From assembly GCF_003402235.1 (NCBI RefSeq), contig NZ_QEWO01000002.1, forward strand, positions 496,001-560,000: a stretch of DNA of 64,000 nt. The letters run 5' to 3'. Shown here one piece after another: positions 1-9,145 of this stretch. Every line of letters begins with the position of its first letter. Position 1 is the stretch's first letter. Origin of the DNA: Parahaliea mediterranea. GTDB taxonomy: Bacteria > Pseudomonadota > Gammaproteobacteria > Pseudomonadales > Halieaceae. A program made the translations under genes and the position numbers. The notes under the pieces are model-generated. The model saw only the letters and a list, made by a program, of their open reading frames with translations, ran no database searches and was not told where the DNA came from.

Positions 1-1719
1 GTAGATGGTTTTGCCGTGGGCGATGGTTTCCAGCACCGGAATGTCCTTGATGGTGGCCGGGTCCGCCTGCAATGGGTCCTCACCCAGGATGACCAGATCC
101 GCCTGCTTGCCCACGGTCAGCGAGCCCTTGGTGTCCTCTTCAAAGTACTGGTAGGCACCGGCCTGGGTCATGGCGTACAGGGCATCATAGGGCGAGAGCC
201 GTTCATCGGCGCCCAGGGTCACGCCGTGGCGGGTTTCGCGGTTCACCGCAATCCACATCAGGCGCATCATGTCGGGGGGCACCACCGGGGTGTCGTTGTG
301 GATGGTGAAGTGCACGCCCTTTTTCAGGGCCGATGCCGCCGGGCTGATGTGGAAGGCGCGCTCATCACCAAAGCTCTGGCGATGCCAGTCGCCCCAGAAG
401 AAGGAGTGTGCGGAGTAGAACGAGGGCACCATGGCCAGCGCCTTGGCGCGGTCCACCTGGTCGGGCCGCATGACCTGGGCGTGGATGATCACCGAGCGGT
501 GATCCGGCAGGGTTTCGCCGTCAAAGGCTGCGTCTACGGCATCCATCGCCAGGTCGATGGCGGCATCGCCATTGCCGTGCATGTAAATGGGCACACCCAG
601 GTGCAGCAGTTCATCGGCCTGGGCTTTGAAGTCCACCGGCTTCACCGTGGGATAGGCAGTGTAGGGGCCTTCCACGCCTTCGGGGTTTTCTTCGTAAGGC
701 TCGGTGGTCCAGGCGGTGCGCCCCTGGGGCGAGCCGTCCAGCACAAATTTCACGCCGCCAATCCGCACGCCGTTCTGGTAGCCCTCGGCCCTGAGCCTGG
801 CCACTTCGGCAAAGTCGAGGTCGCGCGCCACCGGCACCATGACAATGTCGGCCTTGATGTCGCCGCTGGCGGCCATTTCCCGCAGCACTGCCACGTCACC
901 CATGTTGGCGGCGCCATCCTGGATGGTGGTGATGCCAAAGCTGGCGAAGTAGTCGATGGCCTTTTTCATCTGCGCTTTGAATTTTTCGGTATCGCCGCTG
1001 CTGGCGAGGTACTGGGACATCATCAACGCGTGGGTGGCGGATTCCTCCACCACACCGTTGGGGATGTTGGTGCCGGCGATGCGGCGGAACACTCCGCCCT
1101 CTGGGTCCGGCGTGTTTTCGTCGACGCCGGCGGCTTCCAGCGCCGCGGAGTTAGCGGTGCCGAGATGGCCGGACACGTGCATCATGAAAATAGGCACATC
1201 GGCGGAGACTTTATCCAGGTCGGCCCGGGTGGGGTGGCGGTTTTCCGCCAGCAGGGAGTCATCGTAGCCATAGGCCAGCAGCCACTGGCCCGACGCTGGC
1301 GGGTTGGTGGCCAGGCGTTCCCGCAGCAGCTGCTGAATGTCCTGGATATTCTCCACCGGGCCCACCGGTGGCGACGAGGCGTTCACGTAATCGATCAGGC
1401 GCGCCTGCATGGTAATATGACCGTGGCTGTCGATCAGCCCGGGGATGAGTGCCCGCTCGCCCAGCTCAACCACTGCTGTCTCATCGCCCACATACTCCCC
1501 CACCGCGCTGCGCTCGCCCACGTAGACAATTTTGTCATCGCGGATGGCTACGGCCTGGGCGCTGGGGCGATCCGGGTCCATGGTGATGATGTGCTCGCCG
1601 TAAAAAACCCGGTCGGCCGGCAAAGCGGCCATGGCGGTGGTGGACGATAGAACGGTGGAGGATAAGGCGGTAACGGTAGTAAGTGTGGCCAGACCCAGTG
1701 GCGCAAGCGTTCGCTTCAT
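1..1719 (-). CDS. YtcJ-type amidohydrolase, secreted (3' end beyond window)
   Basis: The first 573 codons are present and the frame is still open at the left edge, so the C-terminus is missing. The start ATG is preceded by AGGGAG at good spacing. The N-terminus (MKRTLAPLGLA...) looks like a Sec signal ending near an Ala-rich stretch. The mature part opens like the metal-dependent amidohydrolase superfamily (D-H-x-G from 'LIDSHGHI'), followed by the long insert and the terminal 'ADLVILGEDP' strand typical of the YtcJ/DUF-type branch. Members of this family hydrolyse amide or imide bonds with a metal cofactor, but the substrate cannot be read from the sequence. It stands alone downstream of the RNA methyltransferase operon. 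Confidence 0.88.
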   Translation of the reverse strand, partial: MKRTLAPLGLATLTTVTALSSTVLSSTTAMAALPADRVFYGEHIITMDPDRPSAQAVAIRDDKIVYVGERSAVGEYVGDETAVVELGERALIPGLIDSHGHITMQARLIDYVNASSPPVGPVENIQDIQQLLRERLATNPPASGQWLLAYGYDDSLLAENRHPTRADLDKVSADVPIFMMHVSGHLGTANSAALEAAGVDENTPDPEGGVFRRIAGTNIPNGVVEESATHALMMSQYLASSGDTEKFKAQMKKAIDYFASFGITTIQDGAANMGDVAVLREMAASGDIKADIVMVPVARDLDFAEVARLRAEGYQNGVRIGGVKFVLDGSPQGRTAWTTEPYEENPEGVEGPYTAYPTVKPVDFKAQADELLHLGVPIYMHGNGDAAIDLAMDAVDAAFDGETLPDHRSVIIHAQVMRPDQVDRAKALAMVPSFYSAHSFFWGDWHRQSFGDERAFHISPAASALKKGVHFTIHNDTPVVPPDMMRLMWIAVNRETRHGVTLGADERLSPYDALYAMTQAGAYQYFEEDTKGSLTVGKQADLVILGEDPLQADPATIKDIPVLETIAHGKTIY

Positions 1720-1925
1720 GGTGACTCCCTGTACGGTGGTGTTGCTGGTTAGTGCACCGGCTCGCCGCCAGCGCCTGTCAAAACCTGACATCAGATCACG
1801 TCATGGATCATCATGGAAACGGCATTTGCCAGCAAGGTACAGGACCAGATAGGGCAGAAGGATGGGACCAGGGCCGGGTGGCCGGTATCACGGGCCGCTA
1901 CCGCAGGCCGCTATCGCAGGCCAGA

Positions 1926-1944
1926 GCGCACCGCAACGGTGCGC
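1926..1944 (-). terminator. hairpin after RNA methyltransferase operon
   Basis: A perfect 8-bp stem (GCGCACCG/CGGTGCGC) with a 3-nt loop lies just past the stop codon at 1959. No T-run follows, so intrinsic termination is only a suggestion. Confidence 0.35.
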
Positions 1945-1958
1945 CCGAGCCGGCCAGG

Positions 1959-3098
1959 CTAACGCGAGAAATGCGCGAGCAGTTCGACGTGGGGCGTTTG
2001 CGGGAACAGGTCGAGGGGCTGCACGGTAAGGGCCTTGAAACCGGTATCCAGCAATACGCGGCTGTCGCGGCAGAAGGTGGCCAGATCGCAGGAAATGTAC
2101 AGCACGTCGCTGAGCTGGTTAGGCGTGCCGAACAGTTCATCCGCCGCCTGCAGGCCATCCCGGGGCGGGTCCAGCACCAGCACGCGGGCCTCACGGTGGG
2201 CACGCAGCAGCGCCGGATAGGCGCCAGGGGCATACAGGTTGTGGGTCAGCACGCGCACCCCGGGCAGTGCCCTGGCCGCCAGCGCCCGGGTGGCCGCCTC
2301 TACCGCCTCCACCGCCACAATGTCGGCAAAGCCCGCCTCGGCCAGCACCTGGGTAAAGTTGCCGGAGCCAGCAAACAGCTCCAGCACCTGCGCATCACGC
2401 GCCAGGGTGGCAAGGCGCTCGGCCAGCCATTGCTGCATGCGCAGGTTCTGCCGGTCGTTGCCCTGCCTGAAGGGCAGGCGCTGGCCCAGGCTGCTGCCGA
2501 ATTCCGCGTCGATATCCAAGGTGGTCCAGGTGCCCCGGCGGCGCCCCCGCCATTGGGGCTGCGGCAGCTTCGCGCGCAAGTCCGCCAGCAGGGCAGCGGC
2601 CGGCGGGTTCAACACCGGGCAGTGGGGCACGTCCATCAGCTCCCGTCCTCCCGCCGACAAAAAGCCCAGTCGGCGCCCGTCGGTGCGCAACTGGGCGCGG
2701 TTGCGATAGCCCAGCTCCTGCGGGCTCTCCAGCAGCGCAGCAATACGCTCGGGCGCAATGCCCAGGCGGCCCAGTTCCGCCACCACCCGGCGCTGCTTGG
2801 CCGCGCACTGGGCCGGGTAGCTGACAAACTGCCAGGGGCAGCCACCACAGTGCCTTGCCCCCTGCCCGTGCAATGCGCAGGGTGCGCTGCGGCGTTGTGG
2901 CGCGGCGGCATCCACCGCCACCAGTTCGGCCCGGGCAAAGCGGCTTTTAACCTCGGTCACCCGCACGGTGACGGCCTCCCCCGGCCAGGCCCCGGGCACA
3001 AACACCACCCGGCCGCTGGGGTGCTCCAGCACGGCGTGGCCGTTGGCGCCCAGGTCGCGGACGGTGGCGGAAAAGGTGTCGCCCTTGGCAAGGGCCAT
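1959..3098 (-). CDS. RumA/RlmD-type RNA (uracil-5-)-methyltransferase
   Basis: 379 residues. An N-terminal TRAM-like RNA-binding domain is followed by a cysteine cluster (C...HCGGCPW, then PHC) that would hold the 4Fe-4S cluster of RlmC/RlmD-type enzymes. The SAM-binding part carries 'LELFAGSGNFT' and 'VLDPPRDGL'. The catalytic cysteine is in 'YISCDLATFCRD', a variant of the usual SCNP motif. The protein should methylate uracil at C5 in rRNA or tRNA. It is shorter than E. coli RlmD, so which base it modifies is open. The start is one base after the ychJ stop, so translation is probably coupled. The frame is open further upstream, but that part overlaps YchJ. Confidence 0.85.
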   Translation of the reverse strand: MALAKGDTFSATVRDLGANGHAVLEHPSGRVVFVPGAWPGEAVTVRVTEVKSRFARAELVAVDAAAPQRRSAPCALHGQGARHCGGCPWQFVSYPAQCAAKQRRVVAELGRLGIAPERIAALLESPQELGYRNRAQLRTDGRRLGFLSAGGRELMDVPHCPVLNPPAAALLADLRAKLPQPQWRGRRRGTWTTLDIDAEFGSSLGQRLPFRQGNDRQNLRMQQWLAERLATLARDAQVLELFAGSGNFTQVLAEAGFADIVAVEAVEAATRALAARALPGVRVLTHNLYAPGAYPALLRAHREARVLVLDPPRDGLQAADELFGTPNQLSDVLYISCDLATFCRDSRVLLDTGFKALTVQPLDLFPQTPHVELLAHFSR

Positions 3099-3099
3099 G

Positions 3100-3501
3100 C
3101 TAGCGGTGGTCGCCGTCGCGGTAGTACCAGCGCCCGTCGATCTTCTCGAAGCGGCTGAGTTCCTGCAGCCGATGGCCGCGCCCGCCCTCTTTGAAACGAG
3201 CGACAAATTCAACGGTGCCGCTGTCGTCGGCCTCGCCGCCGGCCTGGGTTGCCACAATGCGCAGGCCAATCCAGCGGTGGCCGGCATCCAGGCGCACCCG
3301 GGACGGGCGCGTGGCGGGGTGCCAGGTGGCCAGCAGGTAGTCCGCCTTGCCAAGCGCAAAGGCGCTGTAGCGCGAGCGCATCAGCTGCTCGGCGGTGACG
3401 GCGGCCTCGCCGCCATCCACAAAGCGGCCGCAGCACGCGGCATAGTCGCCACTGCTGCCGCAGGGGCAGGCGCTGGCATCGTCAGGGCTTTTGCGCGACA
3501 T
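3100..3501 (-). CDS. ychJ: YchJ-family SEC-C motif protein
   Basis: 133 residues with the N-terminal SEC-C zinc motif CPCGSSGDYAACCG and the conserved YchJ core (LMRSRYSAFALG..DYLLATWHP). The family is widespread in proteobacteria, with a cystatin/NTF2-like core and no firmly established role. The start was placed at MSRKSPDD because the frame extends upstream only into the yebC-family stop region. It sits in a three-gene leftward run, yebC family, ychJ and RNA methyltransferase, with 10-nt and 1-nt gaps, so it is probably co-transcribed. Confidence 0.88.
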   Translation of the reverse strand: MSRKSPDDASACPCGSSGDYAACCGRFVDGGEAAVTAEQLMRSRYSAFALGKADYLLATWHPATRPSRVRLDAGHRWIGLRIVATQAGGEADDSGTVEFVARFKEGGRGHRLQELSRFEKIDGRWYYRDGDHR

Positions 3502-3511
3502 GGCCGATCGC

Positions 3512-4225
3512 CTAGCCGACGTTGTGGTAGACCTTCTGCACATCCTCAACGTCGTTCAGCATGTCCAGGAATTTCTCGAACATGGCTTCGTCGTCGGCGG
3601 GGATGGGCGCGGTCTCCTTGGGCACAAACTGGATCTCTTCCACTTCGAAATCAATCTCGCCAAGGGCTTCGTTCAGGGCCGTGCGCGCCTTGGCAAACTC
3701 CGTGGGCGGGGCAAATACGGTGATTCTGCCGTCCTCGGACTCAATGTCCTCCACTTCCACATCGGCCAGCATCAAGGCTTCCAGCACGGCTTCTTCGTCG
3801 TCACCGGCGAACACAAAAATAGCGCAGTGATCAAAGGAGTGGCTGACACTGCCGGGGGTTCCCAGCTTGCTTTTGGTTTTGGTGAAGCACTGGCGCACGT
3901 CGCCAATGGTGCGGTTGGGGTTATCTGTCAGGCAGTCCACAATCACCATGCAGCCGCCGGGGCCAAAGCCTTCGTAACGGGCCGCGGCAAAGTCTTCGCC
4001 GGCGCCGCCCTTGGCCTTGTCGATGGCCTTGTCGATAACGTGGGTGGGTACCTGGTCCTTCTTGGCCCGTTCGATGGCGCTGCGCAGGGCCAGGTTGCCG
4101 TCGGGGTCCAGGCCGCCCTGTTTGGCGGTCACGTAAATAACCCGCGCGTGCTTGCTGTAGACCCGGGCCTTCTGGTCCGAGGTCTTGGCCATTGATTCCT
4201 TGCGGTTCTGGTAGGCTCTGCCCAT
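3512..4225 (-). CDS. yeeN: YebC/PmpR-family protein, YeeN type
   Basis: 237 residues, full length for the family. Hallmarks are the N-terminal MGRA..., the '[12 protein letters not shown]' and 'YEGFGPGG' blocks, and the C-terminal 'DVQKVYHNV'. Its opening resembles YeeN more than canonical YebC, which begins MAGHSKWANI. YebC-family proteins were described as transcription factors, and recent work gives some of them a ribosome role at proline stalls; which applies here cannot be told. It is the first gene of the leftward operon with ychJ and the RNA methyltransferase. Confidence 0.9.
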   Translation of the reverse strand: MGRAYQNRKESMAKTSDQKARVYSKHARVIYVTAKQGGLDPDGNLALRSAIERAKKDQVPTHVIDKAIDKAKGGAGEDFAAARYEGFGPGGCMVIVDCLTDNPNRTIGDVRQCFTKTKSKLGTPGSVSHSFDHCAIFVFAGDDEEAVLEALMLADVEVEDIESEDGRITVFAPPTEFAKARTALNEALGEIDFEVEEIQFVPKETAPIPADDEAMFEKFLDMLNDVEDVQKVYHNVG

Positions 4226-4377
4226 GGTTCTGATCCGTAAAAGCGCGGATTTTACCGCAAATCGCCCGCTTGGCCAGCGTACCTCGCCCGCACATGCATC
4301 GCCCGCACATGCATCGCCTGCGCGTACCCCATCGGCGCGATGGCTGGCCCGCCCATCGCCTGCCGCCTATCAAAGTT

Positions 4378-4396
4378 GATAATAGTTCTCATTTTT
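4378..4396 (+). promoter_or_regulatory. Fur box upstream of penicillin-acylase-family lipoprotein
   Basis: GATAATAGTTCTCATTTTT matches the GATAAT...ATT..C pattern of the 19-bp Fur box. It lies about 80 bp upstream of the GTG start at 4478. It predicts iron-repressed transcription of the acylase. Confidence 0.7.
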
Positions 4397-4477
4397 ATTT
4401 GAAAACCGCGCGGTGGCCACTTACTCTGTCCAGGCAACCCCAACGCCTCACCGACCACCCGACAACGGGAGACCGCC

Positions 4478-6805
4478 GTGCTTTCCATACCCCTCCCTGC
4501 CCGACTGGCAGCCCTGCTGCCAGCCATTACCCTCAGCGCCTGTACCACAATGTCGGCGCCGGAAAGCGCCGGTGTTCACATCCGCTGGACGGCGCACGAT
4601 ATGCCCCACATCCAGGCTGACAATTACCAGGGCCTGGGCTTTGGCTATGGCTATGTGCTGGCCCGCGACCGGCTTTGCGAAGCCGCCGGGCGCACCATTG
4701 CCCTGCGCGGCGAGCGCTCGCGCTACTACGGGCCAGACGGCCTCGCCACGGTGGGCTTTCTGAAAACCACCAACCTCAATTCCGACCTTGCCATCAAACT
4801 GCGCCTGCCGGACGACTGGGTGCAATCCGAACTGCGCGGGCTGCAGCCCAACACCCGTGAGTATATCCGCGGTGTTACCGCCGGCATGAACCACTACGTT
4901 GCGCAGTTGCCTGCGGATGAACGCCAGGGCGCCTGTGGCGAAGAGCCTGTTCCCGAATTCCGGGACACCGACATTGTGCGCTCGGCCATGCGCTTTGGGG
5001 TGATGAAGGAACTGGTGGATGTGGGCCCGGCCCTTGTTGCCTCCGCTTCGCTCTGGACGCCAGTGCCGCTGGCCGCCAGCAGCGTGCATGCCAGGCCGGT
5101 GCGGGTGGAAGGCGGCTTTGGCAGCAATGCCTGGGTCTATGGCGGCGATGTGGTGGCCGGCGAAGGCGCCCTCATGCTCGCCAACCCCCACTCCGCCTGG
5201 GAGCGACGCCCGCACATGCAACGCATTTACATGCACCAGGCCCACCTGACCATTCCGGGCGAGTTGGACGTGGCCGGTGCCACCTTCCTCGGCATACCCC
5301 TGCCCCTGTCGGGCTACAACGCCGACGTGGCCTGGACCATTCTGGATGCCGCCACCGTATCGCCCTTTGTGTTGCAAGCGATGGACGTACAGACATCGGG
5401 CACTGCCCCCACTTACCGCATGGACGGTGAAACCCGGGCGCTGGAACGACGGCCGGTAACGGTGGCGGTGCGGCAGGCGGACGGCCAGGTGGTGCCACGC
5501 ACCTTTGAGTTCGCCCACTCCGAACTCGGCGTGCTGTACAAGTTGCCCGAGGCCCCGGGCCGACCGGCGGGCTGGTACGCCATCACCAACGCCGGTGAAC
5601 GAAACGCCAGCGGGCTGGACCAGTTCCTGGCGGTCGCTCGCGCCGCATCCACCCGCGATGCGATGGCCGCCGTGGCCGCCCACCGCGGCATCCTGTCGCA
5701 ACTGCTGGTTGCTGACCGGCACGGCGACGTGGGCTATGTGGTGGCCGGCAACGTGCTGCCGGTGGATGACAGCGCCATGCGCGCCTGTCACCTGGCAAGC
5801 GATGCGAACAGAAGCTTCAAAACCGTGGACGGTTCGCGCAGCGCGTGTGCCTTCAGGGACAGCGACGGCCAACCCCTGCTGGCCCCGCCCGACTTCTATC
5901 CCGACCTGGTATCGCGCAGCATCATTCACAACACCAACAACAGCTATAAATACTCCGAGTACGGCAAAACCCAGGCAGCGTATCCGGCGGTGTTTGGCCT
6001 CCACTTCGCAAAAAGCACAGCAGGGCAGACACTGGCCGCGGGGCTGCGCTACGACCCGCGCCTGGTCATGTCCGCCCGGCGCATGGGGGAAGTCAGCGCA
6101 GACGGCGTGGTCACACCGGATGAGGCAAGCCAGGTGGTCTTTGACAACCGCAACTATGCCGCCGAGACCTTTCTGGATGACATACTCGCCCTATGCACAC
6201 CCACAGACCCGGCGGCCCTGAAAACCGGCTGCACCACCCTCGCCAATTGGGACCGCAGGAACAATCGCAACAGCCGGGGCGCCCTGCTATTCCACCAGTT
6301 CTGGAACCGCGTGGTGCGCCAGGGCGGCTTCCTGCCCGCCAACCCCACGGGCAACCCCGAGGTGCGCGAGCGACTGCTGATAAGTCCGGACAACGCGCCG
6401 CAGCTCACCGCGGCCCTGACCGACGCCGTGCAGGAACTGCACGCACTGGGCTTTGCGGCAGATGAACCCTGGGGCAATGTGTTGTATGCCACCGCCGACG
6501 GAACCCGCATTGCGCTGCACGGCGGCTCGTACCAGGAAGGCGTGCTGAACGGCGAGATGCCCATGCCACTCACCCGCGAGGGCTTTCCGTTCATTCTGTT
6601 TGGCACGGTATACCTGCAACGCATCCAGTGGCCCGGCGGCGAACTGGTTGCCGACGTGTTGCTGAGCCACGGCCAGCGCGAGGACGTTGACTCCCCCGGG
6701 CGCAGCGCACAGCTAAAGCTGTTCTCCAACAAACAGTTGTACCGGCCCCCCTTCAGCCCGCAAAGCCTGACTTCAGCCGAGATCATTGAAAGCCGCAGGT
6801 TCTGA
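4478..6805 (+). CDS. penicillin/AHL-acylase-family Ntn-hydrolase lipoprotein
   Basis: 775 residues. The lipobox L19-S-A-C22 marks an outer- or inner-membrane lipoprotein. The GSNAW block (Ser216) is the autoprocessing N-terminal serine nucleophile of the penicillin G acylase/PvdQ/QuiP clan, so residues 23-215 would be the alpha chain and 216 onward the beta chain. 'NTNNS' near residue 480 and the 'PWGNV' region also fit the clan. The start is GTG with GGGAG seven bases upstream. The upstream Fur box and the secreted Fes-type esterase next door suggest a part in siderophore maturation or deacylation (as PvdQ acts on pyoverdine) rather than antibiotic cleavage; this is inference. Confidence 0.85.
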   Translation: MLSIPLPARLAALLPAITLSACTTMSAPESAGVHIRWTAHDMPHIQADNYQGLGFGYGYVLARDRLCEAAGRTIALRGERSRYYGPDGLATVGFLKTTNLNSDLAIKLRLPDDWVQSELRGLQPNTREYIRGVTAGMNHYVAQLPADERQGACGEEPVPEFRDTDIVRSAMRFGVMKELVDVGPALVASASLWTPVPLAASSVHARPVRVEGGFGSNAWVYGGDVVAGEGALMLANPHSAWERRPHMQRIYMHQAHLTIPGELDVAGATFLGIPLPLSGYNADVAWTILDAATVSPFVLQAMDVQTSGTAPTYRMDGETRALERRPVTVAVRQADGQVVPRTFEFAHSELGVLYKLPEAPGRPAGWYAITNAGERNASGLDQFLAVARAASTRDAMAAVAAHRGILSQLLVADRHGDVGYVVAGNVLPVDDSAMRACHLASDANRSFKTVDGSRSACAFRDSDGQPLLAPPDFYPDLVSRSIIHNTNNSYKYSEYGKTQAAYPAVFGLHFAKSTAGQTLAAGLRYDPRLVMSARRMGEVSADGVVTPDEASQVVFDNRNYAAETFLDDILALCTPTDPAALKTGCTTLANWDRRNNRNSRGALLFHQFWNRVVRQGGFLPANPTGNPEVRERLLISPDNAPQLTAALTDAVQELHALGFAADEPWGNVLYATADGTRIALHGGSYQEGVLNGEMPMPLTREGFPFILFGTVYLQRIQWPGGELVADVLLSHGQREDVDSPGRSAQLKLFSNKQLYRPPFSPQSLTSAEIIESRRF

Positions 6806-6999
6806 GTACCGGTATGCTCCTGCCTTTGCGGCCAATCGTCGGCCGCCTGTCGCACGGAGTGACCGGCCCATGCAGCTTGCACGCCCCCTGCCGATGACCC
6901 TGCTCAGCCCGCTGTTTTGATTACCGGCGAGCGCGACGACACCGCCAGGCCACGCAATTCCATCCGGCTGGCGGAACTGGCACCCCAGGCCAGCGCCGG

Positions 7000-8652
7000 C
7001 TAGTCCGCCGGGGGAAACAGAACCCGCAGGCCGTCGGCCAGGGCCACCTGCCAGGCAAAGTAGTCGTGGCCGGCGGCATACTGCCTGAATGTCACCGGCA
7101 CCTTGCGGGCCAGCAATACATCGCGCAGGTGGCGCGAGGTGTCCAGTATTCCCTCGCCAAAAACCGGGTGGGCCCGCTCGAACAATCCCGCACTCAGGAA
7201 AAACGCCAGCGGCAATTGCGGCTGCACCGCCGCCTGTGATGCCACAAAGTTGGGTGTGTCTGCCGGCGCCTCTGGCGGGTGCCACCAGAACGAGCCGGAC
7301 ATCGACAGCACCTTGCCAAACACCGCCGGATGGCGCATGGCAATGGTGGTTGCGGCAAGGCCGCCGTAGGATGACCCCGCCAGGGCAACACGCTCGGCTG
7401 TAAACGTGGCACCGAGTTTGCGGGACACCGCCGGCAGTAATTCGCCAGCCATGAAGTCGGCAAACGCCGGGTTGCCCGGCAGTTCGCGGGCGCGGCTTTG
7501 CGGGTCCGGGTTGGCCACAAACACGGCGGTCACCGGGGCGATCTCGCCGCGCTGTATCAGGCGGTCGAGCATGGCGGGTGTCGGCACCTTCTCCTGGTAG
7601 GCCCGGGCATCGAACACCACCAGCAGATTGCCGCCCTGCGCTGCAACCCCCGGGGGCTGGTACAGCGTAATTTCCCGGCGATTGCCCAGGGTGTGGCTCT
7701 CGATCTGAAAGCGGGTGAAACGCCCGCCAGGTTGTGGGTCTTCCCCCTGCTCTACCACCAGCGGCGGCGCGCCCGGCAAGGCAACCGTCGACCACTGCTG
7801 GAAGCGGTCTGCCGCACCGGGCGGCCAGGGCGACTGGTTGAAGGGGTCGCGCTGGGCCGTGGCCAGAATCGCCATGCGCTGCTCGCGGGGCGTGCCTTGA
7901 ACGGCGGGAATGTCCTTGGCTATCTGGTAGGACAGCCGGGTACCAGGTGGCACCGCGAAGCTGGCATACCAGACATCCGTGCCGACCAGGCGTTCCAGCC
8001 AGGTATGGTCCGCGCCGGGCCCGCCCAGCAATCGGGCATTGTGCTGCGCGCCCCGGGCCAGGAAGGTCATCACCGCGCCCTGTTCGGTGGCCTCCACCAG
8101 AGGGGCGCCGCTGGCTTGTACCTGACGCCAGAAGGCTGCCACATCGCCACCGCCAGCCAGCGCGGCAATGGTGGGGCTTAGGTATTCAGGTGGCGCCTGG
8201 GATGGCGCCCGGGATGGGGCCTGGGCGACGACCGGACTGCCAAGCGCCAGCGAAAACGCCGTGGGCGTCGCGGCGGAAACCCGCAGATGGGTCTGCTCCT
8301 CAACGGCCAGAAAATGAAAGGTGCGCCTGCCGCTGCCGCGATCCACCAGTAACCGCACCGGTTCACCCGCTGCATCCACCTGCGCCAGGCTGAGCGCCGC
8401 GTCACTGGCCTCGATGGCACCAGTCAGGTATTCCCCCTGCCGCGTTGCCAGTGTGAAATGCTGGGCCCTGTCACCACCGCCCAGCGTGCCGCTGACGCTG
8501 CCCCCAAGCGCCAGCGTTTGGCCACCGGCCGGCGCCGCGCTGCCAACCGGCGCCGTTGCGCCGCTCAGCGCCAGTAAGAGCAGACAACAGCCCCAGTGAA
8601 TGAAATGCCGGCATCCTTTGCCCGGTTTATTTATACCACATGGACTTTTCAT
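7000..8652 (-). CDS. secreted Fes-family siderophore esterase
   Basis: About 550 residues from the chosen ATG. A signal sequence (hydrophobic 'CCLLLLALSGA') leads into an N-terminal domain and an enterochelin-esterase-like alpha/beta hydrolase. The nucleophile elbow is GSSYGG and the C-terminal catalytic His is in 'AAGHDYFAW'. Enzymes of this type open catechol siderophore trilactones. A signal peptide places this one in the periplasm, as in Pseudomonas PfeE rather than E. coli Fes. The frame is open further upstream. The start at 8652 was preferred because the signal peptide begins there, but no clear Shine-Dalgarno is present and ATG 8667 or 8691 remain possible. It faces the acylase gene convergently. 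Confidence 0.8.
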   Translation of the reverse strand: MKSPCGINKPGKGCRHFIHWGCCLLLLALSGATAPVGSAAPAGGQTLALGGSVSGTLGGGDRAQHFTLATRQGEYLTGAIEASDAALSLAQVDAAGEPVRLLVDRGSGRRTFHFLAVEEQTHLRVSAATPTAFSLALGSPVVAQAPSRAPSQAPPEYLSPTIAALAGGGDVAAFWRQVQASGAPLVEATEQGAVMTFLARGAQHNARLLGGPGADHTWLERLVGTDVWYASFAVPPGTRLSYQIAKDIPAVQGTPREQRMAILATAQRDPFNQSPWPPGAADRFQQWSTVALPGAPPLVVEQGEDPQPGGRFTRFQIESHTLGNRREITLYQPPGVAAQGGNLLVVFDARAYQEKVPTPAMLDRLIQRGEIAPVTAVFVANPDPQSRARELPGNPAFADFMAGELLPAVSRKLGATFTAERVALAGSSYGGLAATTIAMRHPAVFGKVLSMSGSFWWHPPEAPADTPNFVASQAAVQPQLPLAFFLSAGLFERAHPVFGEGILDTSRHLRDVLLARKVPVTFRQYAAGHDYFAWQVALADGLRVLFPPAD

Positions 8653-8654
8653 AC

Positions 8655-8673
8655 TATTGATAATCATTTGCAA
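8655..8673 (-). promoter_or_regulatory. Fur box at the esterase start
   Basis: TATTGATAATCATTTGCAA contains the core GATAATCATT and is placed directly in front of, or overlapping, the esterase start. Binding there would block initiation. It predicts iron repression. Confidence 0.65.
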
Positions 8674-8818
8674 CAAGACTGGCATTCTATGCGCTGCGTA
8701 CTCGCCATGACAATGCCCGCGCCCTTTCCATGGCAGCAACCCATGGCAGCAACCCGTGCCCGTCAGCCTGCGGGTGGGTGGGGACAACCGTTTGAATGGC
8801 CCGCTCCGGGTGGCCCAG

Positions 8819-9145
8819 TCAGCCTGAGCCGCCCTCAATCAGAATAAGCCTGCCGGTCTTGGGGTCTCGGTACACCCGGCCCAGCGACTCCATGCCCTCG
8901 CCGTCGCCCTCAAGCTGCTCCTTGAGCGACTCAGGCGGTTCCGCCAGTTCCTGTCCCTGGCGAATGTCCACCGCCTGCTCCAGCTGGAAGTGCTGGCGCA
9001 GCTCCCGGCTCTGGGCGATCAGCGCAATCAGCAGGCCGAGGGCGAATACCAGCATCACATCCATGATGTTAGCGAAGCCGGCCAGCGGATCAGTATCCGC
9101 CTCGCTGAAATGGCCTTGCTGCCAGGGTGGCCGCTTATTCGCCAT
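8819..9145 (-). CDS. DUF2149 membrane protein (ExbD-like partner)
   Basis: 108 residues with one transmembrane helix at about 22-44 containing 'DPLAGFANIMDVMLVFALG'. The Asp inside the helix is placed like the proton-carrying Asp of ExbD/TolR/MotB. The remainder is a polar periplasmic or cytoplasmic tail. It overlaps the preceding ExbB-like gene by 11 nt, so the two are translationally linked. DUF2149 proteins travel with CobN-like and ExbB-like genes. Here they form the tail of the B12-riboswitch operon, and the likely role is to energise the CobN-like chelatase or a transporter. Confidence 0.8.
   Translation of the reverse strand: MANKRPPWQQGHFSEADTDPLAGFANIMDVMLVFALGLLIALIAQSRELRQHFQLEQAVDIRQGQELAEPPESLKEQLEGDGEGMESLGRVYRDPKTGRLILIEGGSG

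Noticed and set aside
16-1650. Long open frame of 544 codons on the plus strand
   Set aside because: It is antisense to the amidohydrolase, whose motifs and ribosome-binding site are clear. Long antisense frames are common at this GC content.
4448-6004. 518-codon minus-strand frame
   Set aside because: It lies antisense to the acylase-family gene, which has a lipobox and GSNAW motif. The translation is Gly/His/Arg-rich without any domain.
8729-8756. Two tandem copies of CATGGCAGCAACC before the esterase
   Set aside because: Short, only two units, no operator logic; probably a slippage duplication.
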